From the NCBI GenBank assembly GCA_032358165.1, contig JAALGY010000008.1, positions 806,001-870,000 on the forward strand: a stretch of DNA of 64,000 nt, given 5' to 3'. The stretch comes from Diplosphaera chodatii (lineage: Eukaryota; Chlorophyta; Trebouxiophyceae; Prasiolales; Stichococcaceae). Made by a program: the position numbers and the translations under genes. Positions 1 through 16,400 of the stretch are shown piece after piece. The notes below the pieces were generated by a model, which had not been told where the DNA came from, made no database searches, and saw nothing but the letters and a program-made list of their open reading frames with translations. How positions within the stretch are numbered: position 1 is the first letter of the stretch; each line of letters opens with the position of its first letter.

Positions 1-354
1 TTGTCCAGGCCCTGTGCACCCATACATAAACAGTCGAGCCTTCGGTAGTGCGCGTCAGTCTGTCCGATCACTAGCAACAGATTCAACTGGTGCATGCAAC
101 GACGCAAGGCGTGTCGTCAGGCTCGCAGTCGAAGTGCCAGCTTCTGCATTGGAACATGCTGCATGCCAGTTCGAAAATTTATATCTTACTGTGCTACTTT
201 CTAGATATGCAAGCTGCTGACACAAGTGACATACTGCCGCAAGCGCCACATCGCAGACGTCACTCTGCTGAAGGGATGTGGTCTGCTGTCATGCAGGGTG
301 TTTGAGAAACACTGCCACATGTTTTTGTACCGACGTGGTGATCTGCCCTCTGAC

Positions 355-435
355 CTGCGAGGCGATGTCGACTGCCTCCTGCTGCATCTCCTCCGACATG
401 TCCGCATTCTTGATGACGGCCTTGCGCTCCGACAT
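355..435 (-). CDS. DYNLL: Dynein light chain LC8-type, first coding exon (partial)
   Basis: The exon reads from ATG at 435-433 and gives MSERKAVIKNADMSEEMQQE followed by AVDIASQ. This is the conserved N-terminus of LC8 dynein light chains, a dimeric hub that binds dynein intermediate chains and many other partners in cytoplasm and flagella. The exon ends after CAG at 355 and is followed by a GT donor (GTCAGAGG). Positions 1-354 show none of the next expected residues (the ALEKYN region), so they are intron 1 and the rest of the gene lies left of the window. LC8 is about 89 residues, so roughly 30% is present. It is divergent from MCM3, with 378 bp between the two start codons. Identification rests on a near-identical 27-residue match to the family. 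Confidence 0.9.
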
Positions 436-813
436 GGCGTTCTGCGCTGAAGATCAGAGAATACGGACGGCAGACAATACGCACAGTGTGCAGGTGCGCA
501 GAGAAGCTGTTCGAAACGGCGTGTTGCTCGCGGTAGCGCGCTTCGCGTGGCGGGAAAGCTAATCGGGCCATTGCTCACACGGCTATGCACCCTAGCTCCA
601 ACTAACTTTTCGAAAATTGCATTTCCAGCGCATGCGTTGGGAACTGCGTGTCAGGGCACATACACACCCTTACATTTGTTCATTAACGCTCCCTGACAGT
701 ATCGATCTCAAGCAGGGTCATCCGCCAGAGTGTTACCGCCCATCCTCCGCTGGTCCACCGGAACAGTTTTGCGTGCATCATTGCTGCAGCCTAAGCCTGG
801 GGGCGCGGCCGCG
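436..813. promoter_or_regulatory. Divergent intergenic region LC8 / MCM3
   Basis: These 378 bp separate the ATG of LC8 (minus) from the ATG of MCM3 (plus), so both promoters and 5' UTRs must lie here. No clear TATA box is seen. A GGGGGCGCGGCCGCG stretch lies directly before the MCM3 start. Short frames here are not conserved genes. Confidence 0.5.
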
Positions 814-6585
<5,772 letters not shown>

Positions 6586-6894
6586 ACTGCTGCACGTGAT
6601 AGCCGCCTCGGCAACACCAAGTCTATACACATGACTTTCAGCAGAGCGCAGCAAAGAGAACAGGATAGAGTGGGCAGGGTCTCCGCCAAGCACTCCCTGG
6701 CAGCCGTGCTCGAGGCATGAGGGTGCCACGGGCCATCGAACTGACTTTGGTTTCGGTCTTTCCTCCTGACAACAAGTGATACCTGTTGTGTTGGCACACG
6801 ATCTGGTCGAGTCTGCACTGACAATAATATGACAATTCAGCGAACATAAGTACATAGTGTGGCAAGTCCTTCACAGCTGCCGTGCCAAGAGCCA
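6586..6894. other. Convergent 3' region
   Basis: This 309-bp stretch lies between the stop codons of MCM3 (plus) and the cyclotransferase gene (minus) and presumably holds both 3' UTRs. No gene-like frame or strong polyadenylation motif is seen. Confidence 0.5.
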
Positions 6895-8284
6895 TCATAC
6901 TTTCCCATTCTCTAGCTTGCGGCTGCCCTCTGGCCTGCAGCGTGCCCGCACTGCAGCCTCCAGCTCAAAGAGATCGGGGTCGTCGACCTCCATCTGCAAT
7001 GCCACAGCCAAAGGTGCTCCTGCTTCCTCACGACCCCAGATGCAGAAATGCCCGGCCAGCACAAGTGACACGACGCACACGCGGATGCATCATAAAATCA
7101 CATCCGGAACCAAGTCCCCACCCTGCGCATGGTGTCAGCCAGGCGGTACAGGTACTCGCTGTTGGGCCCAGAGGGGCCGTGCGCGTGCGCGATCTGGTGT
7201 GCCAGCTCCTCGAGCGGCGCAGCACCCAGCCAGTTGACGTTCTTCGTCCTGTACAGACAGCCGCCAGCAGTTGCAGGGTGCAGGCCAACTTTATGCAGCA
7301 GTGCTATGTGCAACACAGTTTCAGCAAGCCTAACAGCTGTCACTCCTATGGATTGCAAAGGGAGCAAGACGTGAGCCGTAACTGCACCTGTCTGGAGTGG
7401 CGATGTAGATGAGCGCCCCCTGGACCAATGGTTGGCCGTTCGACTCCTTGCCAAAGACGTCCGAGCGGTAACGCAAGTCATACTGCTTCTCCCTCCACTC
7501 TAGATACTGCGGAATGTGCCAGTGCAGTAAAGGCGGCAGTTGGCACACAGCGTTCAAGTTAACACCCAGCAGCGTGCGACATGTGTGATCACGGCCAGGC
7601 AGACAGTCCTGCACAGCTTCCCACCTTCAGCGTCTCCTGCTGCTCCTCCGGTGTGCCGGCCAGCCGATATGCAGCGCCCCACTGCAGCAGGCACACGGCT
7701 GTGATCTTGTCGCTGTGAATGTCCCGCCAGAGCGATCACTACGAGGATTACTTGGGACAGGCCTCTTGCTCTCCGCACTGTGATGGACTCAGGATCTTCG
7801 ATCAATGTAACCGTACGGCCGGGCGCCTCTGCGAAAGATCACACAACAGGCTTGATCCTCGACTGAGGACCGCAGGACACACGACAATGGCAGCGATGCA
7901 TGCTCGACTGCAGAGGGCCACCTGGGGTGCCACGGTGGTCTGTGCTGCCCTGCGACGCCATGCCACAACCTGGTTGGTCGGGTGCCGGCACTGAGGCGGA
8001 CAAGGTTCAGCACCGCAGGACAGCAGGCCCACCTGGTGGAACACCCGCCGCCAGCCCTTGACGTACCCCTCCACCCTCTCGGCATATGCAAAATCTGCGG
8101 GAGGTGCCACGATTGCCAGGCTGCCCTGATGACATGTATTGACTGCGCAAATCTTGCTCGCTTCAAGGTCAAGTTGACACCAAGTGAGCATCGCACTTGG
8201 GTGGCTGATGAGCGAGCCGAATCCGAAGATCCAGAGGACATCATCATGCGGCCGCCCAGCCAGCGCATGGTGATCCGCTGACAT
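6895..8284 (-). CDS. Gamma-glutamylcyclotransferase, ChaC/GCG type
   Basis: Eight exons on the minus strand give 209 aa: 8284-8197, 8094-8033, 7949-7922, 7828-7779, 7681-7625, 7506-7388, 7248-7122, 6993-6895. ChaC-type enzymes cleave glutathione (or gamma-glutamyl peptides) to 5-oxoproline in the cytosol. The family signature WIFGFGSLI sits near residues 18-26. It is followed by YVKGWRRVFHQ, GSTDHRGTP, RTVTLIEDPE, WGAAYRLAG and GALIYIATPD, the usual order. The C-terminus is acidic then basic (MEVDDPDLFELEAAVRA). ATG 8284 gives a compact N-terminus; an in-frame ATG at 8371 would add 29 residues. Glutathione-specific versus broader gamma-glutamyl activity cannot be settled by eye. Confidence 0.9.
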
Positions 8285-9350
8285 GCACCGCGCACCGCTC
8301 GCGGAGCAGCTGAGATGTGGTGCACAGGATGCAGCGCGCTGGAGTTGATCCGGTGGGAACGCAAGCTGCACTGCCAGGTGTATATACAGCTACAAGCTGC
8401 TGCGCCAGTGCGCCACCGTTTTGCTTACTATAAAATTCACGGACGGCGGACGCAAGTCAGTGCAAGTCAGCAGCACTTTGCTGGGCAGATTCTCCGCTGT
8501 GATTGTGTATCAAACTTCGAATCGGTGCCTGCTGCAAAGGACTGGACAGTGACTGTGTGGCTGGGAATGGTACGTACAGGTTGCCGCAGCAGGCGCGCCA
8601 GATCTGCAGATGCTGCAGCGTACAGCAACCACAGTACTCTCCACAGATGGAATCTTGAGGGCTGCCGTCGGAGGTATATGTATCGGACGTGCCAAGTGCA
8701 ATACTATGAGTGCTGTGCTTCCAGCAGCCTGCACAGCTGCCAGCCGGCTGCACCACCATGTTGTCAACTGACGGCAGGTCATCAGCACCACACTGATGAT
8801 GTGCCCGTTGTGGCAGAATGAAAGCGGAAGCAAGAGGACCCACCTGTCAGGGGCACCAGCGAGAACAGAGTATGCGGCAGGAGTAACATCATACCAGAGA
8901 TTTCTATTCATCGCTGCACAACCCCACACCTTGACAGGCATAGTGGCAACATCAGAAGTCTTGGCACCATGGCCTGGCATCGTGTGTTGGGTTATCAAGC
9001 GATACGACTTACTTCAGCAATGCTGCAATGCAGGCACAACCAAAATACATGTCATCAATATGTCAACCCCAATACCCGCCGGCTACAGTGCAAGTCTGCG
9101 TCTAGCAGTTGGCACCATTGCAGATGCGCAGTAACATAAGCCCTTTGCTGCTTCTTTCAGAGATGCACTACCATGAATCCCCAATCCCCAGTTCGCTTCG
9201 GACAAGCAGGCTCCCCAAAAATTGTGGCCACGCAAAGGTGGAGGTACTTCTGTATGCATGGGCGCAACATCAACCCGATTCGAACAAAATGCTAGAGCCG
9301 ATCTCGCGCTCATTGATCTTCAGTGTTGTGGCACTAGGAAACGCAGCAGC
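8285..9350. other. Intergenic region with cyclotransferase promoter
   Basis: About 1.07 kb between the cyclotransferase start (minus) and the stop of the binding-protein gene (minus). It should carry the promoter of the former and the 3' UTR of the latter. A TATATA lies about 97 bp upstream of the cyclotransferase ATG. Open frames here show no family-like sequence. Confidence 0.5.
8381..8386 (-). promoter_or_regulatory. TATA-like box
   Basis: TATATA within GCTGTATATACACC on the minus strand, about 97 bp before the ATG at 8284. Spacing suits a core promoter, but the motif is short and the transcription start is unknown. Confidence 0.35.
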
Positions 9351-11886
9351 TCAGTCGTCGTTGTGGTGATGGGACTTGCGGTGATCGTCATCGTTGCCCC
9401 GCTGGCCCTTGCCCTTTGCCTTTGCCTTTGCCTTTTGGCGGCGCACAATCCGCAGCGCCTTCTCCAGGTACTTGTCAAAGTACAGGCCATCACGCGCAGG
9501 CTTCACCAGCGCCTTGCTGTTGACCGTGGTGTTGCCGAAGCCGCCAAACTCCTGCAATCGATGGTAAACGAAGCCACTTGCATCGAGCGCCATGACCAGT
9601 AGTATGGCTACGCAGAGTGACGTTCCGTCCACAGATGGCAGCGGCGACAGCGCTGCCGCTGAAACAACCGTTCTGAGGGTATGCCTGCTTCTGCACCAAC
9701 GGTACCCTTACGAGCCCAGCATGTGTCGAGGGTCCCCACCTGGCGCAGGTCAATGGCGGCCCGCAAGCCCTTGAAGTTCATCTCCAGGTCCACGTTCTCC
9801 CCGGTCTTTGGGTCCAGGATGGCGTCCAGGAATGCCTCCGGTTTCACGGGGTACACCTGCATGTGTTGGATGATGCAATGATGCACCAGGCGGCACAGGG
9901 GCAATGTGGCCAATCACCTCCCAAGTGGCATCTGCGCTGCATATTGCAGACAGGTGGCAGTGGAGGCTGAGACGCTGGCCGGCATGTGCCTGTGCACGAG
10001 CAGCGCATATGTGGGACACAAGTCTACATCTATGTGCCCACCGTCGCGATGTCGGCAATGGTTGCATTCCGGTTGCGACGGCGGCGTGCAAAGCGCTCGC
10101 CTGCAGCACCAGTGAACACAAGTCGATGCAGCAACTGACGCAGGACTACAGCGAGACAACTTCAAAGATCACGCAAAACACCAGCTTGCCGTCACGCTAC
10201 CTACCCTTGACAAGAGCAGCCAGGAACTTGGGCACGATTGTGGCGCCTGGCTCTGTGGTGGGGTATGAGCGCAGCCTGAACAGCAAACAGTACAAAGTTA
10301 CCGCACAAGTGAACATGAGACGACTCACGAATACATTGCACTGTGGTGCAGGCATGGCTGTGTTGTCATCGACCCGAGCGAGCAATGCGCACTCACGTTG
10401 TGATGCCATCCAGCTGCAGACTTGGGATGACGTCTACGATGCGGCCAAGCTCGATGAGGCCCGGGCGGGTGCCAGCATCATCGGAGAAAGGCGAGAAGAG
10501 CATCGTCGCATTGGCAGTCCTGCATTTGAGCACGGCAACGACATTGTACACATTTGGTTGACGGTTGACCCATTTTGCTGCCTGGCAGTGCGCATGTCGT
10601 TTCACGAGCAGGCGTCTGGTGACAGCCCTGCTGGCAGAGCTGTCACAAGCCGGCCGCCTGCAGGCTCGTCTCGATGACGTAAAAGCGGCTGAGATTTCTG
10701 GTGCACACATGTCGGGGCAGCTGCATCACATGCCCAGCACAAGGCACCATCTCCAATCCCACCTGGCGGCCAGGGCGTTCAGGCGCTGCTGGGTCCCCCC
10801 CGCCTGCGCAAAGCTGTAGTCGGCCGGGAAGGTGAGGTTGGCCTTGTCCTTCAGCAGCTTGCGCAGCGTGTACACCTGCGGGCGGGATCCACCGTTGGAA
10901 TGGGCGGCACAGCCATCAGTGTGCGCAGGAATGGCGACGAAACGACATTGGTGTAAATCCAGCTGTGGAGGTACAGTAGGCATTCCAAGCAGGCTTAATG
11001 TTGCTGTCGTGCTCTGCACGACAACAATGCTGCTTCATTGATGCCATCACGCACCAGGCCGGAGTTGGGCGCATCCACGGCGATTGACTTGCCCTTCACA
11101 TCCGCCAGGGTGGGGATGTACTGCTGTACGCTCCACAGCGCCAGCTCAGGACCCTTCGCAGGATGGATGTCAATGTCTTCACTCACTGCAGAGGCTATTC
11201 GCATGCATGCATGCATGTGAACGATACCAAGATTGCTAGTCCCGGCGTGATCAATGCAAATTTTGTTCCAGGTACAGTCACCGTCATGAGGATCTGGCGC
11301 ACCTGGCCTGCCGCGGCCACGATCTGCACCTTTGGTGCAGTCGCATTGTTGAACAGCTCGCCATTCACATAGCGGTTGATGCTGTTGTCTGCGCAGGGAA
11401 CACCAATACGTGAGAACACTGGTGTGACGAGTCCCACGGCACGACCGGCAGGCAGCACGATATCAGGTTGATCACCTGTCGTGGTGGAGATGATGTTGTA
11501 GGTGCCGGCGTACAGAGCGGCAAACTGCGGGCCGGAGCCGGCCACCTGGGTGTAGCACACCGTCAGGCCCTGCTCTGCGAAGTAGCCTTCCGCCTGGGCC
11601 TGCATGTGAAGATGGACAGGACACTAATGTGGGGGAATATTGATCGGTTACTGGCGTGGGAATGTCGGATGGCTGCGCATGTGTTGAGGTGATCGAATGT
11701 CCGCCTCATCAACAGGCACGCTGCCCATCAGGCGGAAGCACCTACCACAATGAAGGCCACAGATTGGCCGAAGGCGCCGTAGTTGACGTTGCAAACAGGA
11801 GGTGGGGAGCCAGCCTGCTGCAGCGTCCTGGCCTGCGCCAGTGGCGCTGTCAGCGCCAGCAGCGCAAATGCTGCCTGTAGCTTCAT
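9351..11886 (-). CDS. Secreted ABC-transporter-type substrate-binding protein (NMT1/THI5/SsuA-like)
   Basis: Ten minus-strand exons give 378 aa: 11886-11746, 11599-11476, 11388-11308, 11185-11055, 10875-10763, 10519-10397, 10275-10205, 9931-9897, 9856-9740, 9551-9351. The first ~19 residues (MKLQAAFALLALTAPLAQA) form a signal peptide. The body follows the type 2 periplasmic binding fold of nitrate/sulfonate/thiamine-precursor receptors: YGAFGQSVAF, EGYFAEQGLTV, ALYAGTYNIISTTT, GPELALWSVQQYIPTLADVK, GKSIAVDAPNSGLVYTLRKL. The tail is very basic then His/Asp-rich (QKAKAKAKGKGQRG...HHHNDD), unlike bacterial receptors. Intron 3 appears to use a GC donor (GCAG|GCCAGG), required for phase. Ligand and partner permease are unknown; no transporter genes adjoin. 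Bacterial ancestry is inferred. Confidence 0.85.
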
Positions 11887-13414
11887 GATGAGCGACCTGG
11901 TACAGTCGGAACCTGCGGCAGAAGCATCACCTCAATACGGATGCTCTGATTACGCACGCACGGGACGTGCTCCGTGCTTGTTGTCGTTCACCGGACGGCC
12001 TCCTGCACGGCGAGCTACAGCGATCGCGTGGCCGACGGCAGATATGATGGCGCTGATGACGTTGCATGCGTCTTGATCGGCAATCTATGTTCTGCGTCGT
12101 CCGGTTGGCAGTCCAAGCGGCAAGCTTCTAGTGCACCTGCCTGCCGGTGACGCTTTAATCGTCAGTGTCGCAAAGATGCCTTATACACAGTCGATCGGAG
12201 CGCCGATAAGCTCGGCAGCCACTCTGAAGCGTGACGCAGCGTATGGTACGGTGTGATGCTTGCAGAAACAACACAACGTCAGCTGCACCTCGTCTTGTCG
12301 TCAGCCCCACACGCACGGATACAGGTATCCGGTAGAATTGCCAGCCACAAACAGCCCTGGACGCCACAGGCATCGTACGTATATAAGCGTATGTCTACAG
12401 CAAACACCCTGGTGCTGGAGCCGTGGCAAATTGTGACTTGACGGTCATCAGGCCGCAGCTTCGTGCAAAAAGAGCACATGCGTGCCGCTGCTGACTGAAC
12501 GCGCGGTCACGCCCGCGCTCATGCACAGTCGGCCCAGCAACGCAGAAGTCAGCGATTGCAGCGCGTTGATTGGATCATGCATGTGCTGGCTCGAATGTTG
12601 AGCGAACGCGACAACCGCAGTCGAAACAGCATCAGCAGCAGGTGCGTCTGGCTAGAAACACAGCGCTCACCTCACTTGAGCGCTCGATTATGCGCAGTAT
12701 GAAGCAGGTGTGCCGCAAGCATTGCAGTCACAATGTGACGTCGCGGTGGCCATCACCAAACTGAGGTTCAAAATTGTATAGGCCCATGTGCAGGGTTTTG
12801 ACTCAATACACGCTGTTGAACCCTCCCAACTCACGACATGTCAATATGCCGCAACACGCCATGGCCAGTCCGTGGCGCCCCTGATACATGCACAGGACAT
12901 CTTGTATACGGCTGGCGCTGTACGTCAGCGTTGCAGCATCGGAAAGCTTGGTCGACTTTTGGTGATCTCCGACAGGCCATGCTGCCGAGTTCCGCTGGCT
13001 GAGCAAACGTGGGTGGCATGCGCTAGGGAGGCAGCAATGGACGTGGCTTTCCGTACGTGCTGGCGCACCCCTCGCAGATCAGCAAGGCCTGCGCTCATGT
13101 GATCCGTCGGGCTCGCTGGGGCGCAAGCTCTTCAGCTGAGCCAGCCGGGGCCTTTCGTCAGCCTGTATGCCCGGGGAGGCATAGAAGCGGCCAAGATATC
13201 TAGCCGTCGGGCGGCAGATGTCCCTGATCATCCAGGATCGCCAGGTTTGCCCTCTGGTGTGGCGACCCTGTCGGTCGGTATTGACCGGCTCCTGCTGGGG
13301 GCCTCGAGAACGCTGCAGCGTTCGAAAAGCCATCGCGAAGATGCTCATCTTGCCGTGGGGGTTGGTGCAGGTCAAATCTGGATCACTCCTGCAGAGGCGC
13401 CACTGAGCAGCGGC
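11887..13414. other. Divergent intergenic region
   Basis: About 1.5 kb between two divergent genes (binding protein, minus; WAC-domain protein, plus). It contains a TATATAAG at 12378-12385 and a GC-balanced stretch without convincing coding frames. Upstream untranslated exons of the WAC gene could lie at its right end. Confidence 0.45.
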
Positions 13415-16400
13415 ATGCCGCTCCTGAATGGGGCCGAGCACCCCAAGCGCCTGCTCCAGCCAGGGTTGCGGCCTGATACCGAGGTGCTGGTGCTCCGCTT
13501 CACCGGCGAGGTCTTCAAGGACTATGAGTGAGCCGCCGGACAGTCATCGTGACAAGCTGTCTGTTGTGGGCTTGCCTCAATCGGAGATGCATGCAGTGAC
13601 ATGCTGATGGAGGTTTGGACTGGTGTTATAGGGACTATCTGCATGCTTTGGAGCTGTATCGGCAGCGCATTTGGACGTGTGGGGCGACTGGCAAATCGGG
13701 GCTAACCTATGAGGAGGCGCTCACCAGCGAGTCACTCAGCCACAGCCTGTTACAGCCTGTGAGATTCCCTGCGGATCCCCTTGATACCCTGCGCAACCGC
13801 TGCATCAGTCGCTTACAGCTCTCTGTGTGCATGCCGCGCATGCCATATATACGGACGCAGCAGCACACGTGTCACATGCCTGTGGCTGACCCCTGCATGG
13901 TTGGCCAACAGCTTCCGGAGGCGCTGGAGGCTGCGGTGTGCCGCCTCGCGCACCACGCCACCACGCGGCTGCCGGAGCTGCTGGGCGCCATCGCCTCGGC
14001 GCTGCAGTCCGGCTTCCTGCCCGGCGAGCGGGTGCTGGGCTCGCATGATGGCCGCACGCTGCCCTGCCGCGTCATCAGCGCCCAGCCGCGGGGCGACAGC
14101 GGCGCCGAGCAGGTGGGTCAAAATGATGCGGCACTACTCGATCAGTCCCGTCATGTCAGGCAGTGTTCTGTCGCCTCCTACACACAGCGCAGGCGCATGA
14201 TGCCAGCGTTCACGGCTTCCGTGGACAGGATGCCAGCGAGGCGGCGTACAAGGTCGAGTGGATCATCGACGGCATGCAGGGTAGCGTCTCCACCCAGCTG
14301 CCCGCCGGCGCCCTGGTGAGAGATTGCACAGTACTGTGCACGTCAAATCAGCCCTGCAGCTGCAGCTAGGTCTTCCAGAAGTGAATCAGCCGTCGATGGA
14401 CATGCCACCGCGCCATGCAGGCGCGCGAGCAGCCGCTCCCCAGCAGGGCGTCGCTGCGCGCCGCGCTGCAGCGGCTGGCGGACTGCGAGCCGGTGGAGGG
14501 GGTGCCGGGCGTGCCGTGCGTGTGGCACGTGCGGCCGCAGTGGCGCCAGAAGCACGGGCTGCTGCAGGAACTGCCGCCCGACCTGGTGAGCGGTCGAGGG
14601 CACGGATGTTCAATGTCAGGCATTGCAACCCCTTCCCTGCCGCCATTGCATACACCTTCAGATGTTCCGAGGCGCCATACCTCAGACGGGCCTGCTCCAG
14701 CCGTGGCGACCTGCACAGCAGGCAGAGCAGCTGCGGCAGCGGAAGGCGGCCGGCCGCTCCCCGGCGGCGGCCGCGGCGGCGCTGCTGCGGGAGCACGGCA
14801 GCCCGGAGGCCGCCAAGTTCGCGGCGTCGCCGGGGCCCGGCAGCCTGGCGGTGGCGGAGCTGGCGGCGGCGGCGGAGGAAGCGGCGGAAGCGCCGCAGCG
14901 GGTGGAGCCCCTGGAGGAGACGGAGGCGCGGCTGCCGCCCGGCTCCGTCAAGCACGGCATCTTCCAGGTGGGCTGCCATCATGCAGCGCCGCCGAGGGTT
15001 TGCAGGGATCCAAACCCTGATAGCACACGCACCCTCATGGGAGGGCGCCCATGCTGCTGACATCACACGCGACGCAATCTGCAGGCGACCTGCCGCTGCT
15101 GGCTTTGCGTGTGGCCACAGTCGTGGGGGCGAGTTGCAGCATGTGGACGGATCTGTCGTGTCACGCACGTGCAGGTCCTTCGGGATGCCGGGCCGGAGGG
15201 CGCGGGGCTGCAGGAGCTGATCGACGGGCTGGCGGAGCGCGGGGTGAAGACGTGGCCCGAGGCGCGCATCGCCAAGTCCAGCATCGCCAGCACCTGCGGC
15301 CACGACCCGGCCTTCGTGCGCATTGGCGCCGGCGTGTTTGCCCTGCGCGCCATCACCCACCTGCCAGAGGTGGCGCCGTCACGCAACGCGACACTGGGAC
15401 AGAAGGCAGCGGCGGCGATCGCGGCGGTGCAGGCCAAGGAGGCCGCGGTGCTGCAGCAGCTGGAGGACGATGGCGGCGGCGGCGGCCCGCCCGCCGCCAA
15501 CACCCTCAAGTGCCCCCGCTGCCACCGGGTGCGCCGGTGTCACCGCTGACCTGGATCGGCACCTGACGGTTACAACCGGAGGATGAGGCTGGTTCCCCGC
15601 AGCAGCTCCTCCTGAAGATTCGTGGCCCTGCTGCCGCCGGGTGTCCTGGTCGCAGCCCTTGCACATGCTGCATCGGGTCAGGGTTGACAGGTGCTGAGCA
15701 TGGGTTGTTCACAGCCTTCGACCTGCATACTTACAGGGGCACCACCCCGAGGGCAGCCCGCTGGTGCTGTGCGACGGCTGCCCGCGGGCGTACCACCTGG
15801 CCTGCATGCGCGGCGTGGCGTGGGGCGACCTGCCGCCCGGCGAGTGGCACTGCCCCCGCTGCACCGAGCGCCGCGGCGCCGCGCTGCGCAAGCTCGCCGA
15901 GTTCGAGGCCCGCAAGCACGAGGCCCTGGAAAAGTGAGCGTGTGCTGTGCAGACTGGTCACAGCGCCTGCAACCAGGAGGTCTAAAGCACACGTGTGCAT
16001 TTTTGGCCCCCGCGGGTTTGTTTTGTGCTGCCGGTGCAAAGCTTGGTGGCGCAGCTCTGAGGATTCTGACGCTGTCGGGGCTTGCAAGCGCCCGCTGCGT
16101 GGCCACTGCCACCACTCAGCGCGTGATCACAATCTGCCGCAGGGTGGCGGTGGCCGAGCGGGAGAAGGACGAGCGGTCGCGGCGGCGGCTGGCGGAGCGG
16201 GAGCAGCGGGAGGCGGTGAAGGCGGCGGAGCGCGAGGAGCGCGAGCGGCAGAAGGCCGCCGCCCTCGCCGAGAGGGAGGCGCACCGGGTGGCTGCCCGCA
16301 GGGCGGCGCGCTTCCCCATGGACGACTGGCAGGCACGGCCGCAGTCTGCATACACCTTTTCAAAGGCACCATCTTGGAACTGAGTGCGTAGGCTGCTCAT

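Noticed and set aside
11203..11220. GCATGCATGCATGCATG run as a binding-site array
   Set aside because: Short simple repeat inside an intron of the binding-protein gene; no other evidence.
12788..13102. Open frame beginning at 12788 as a separate small gene
   Set aside because: No conserved motif, mixed codon use, no splice-supported continuation; lies in a divergent intergenic region.
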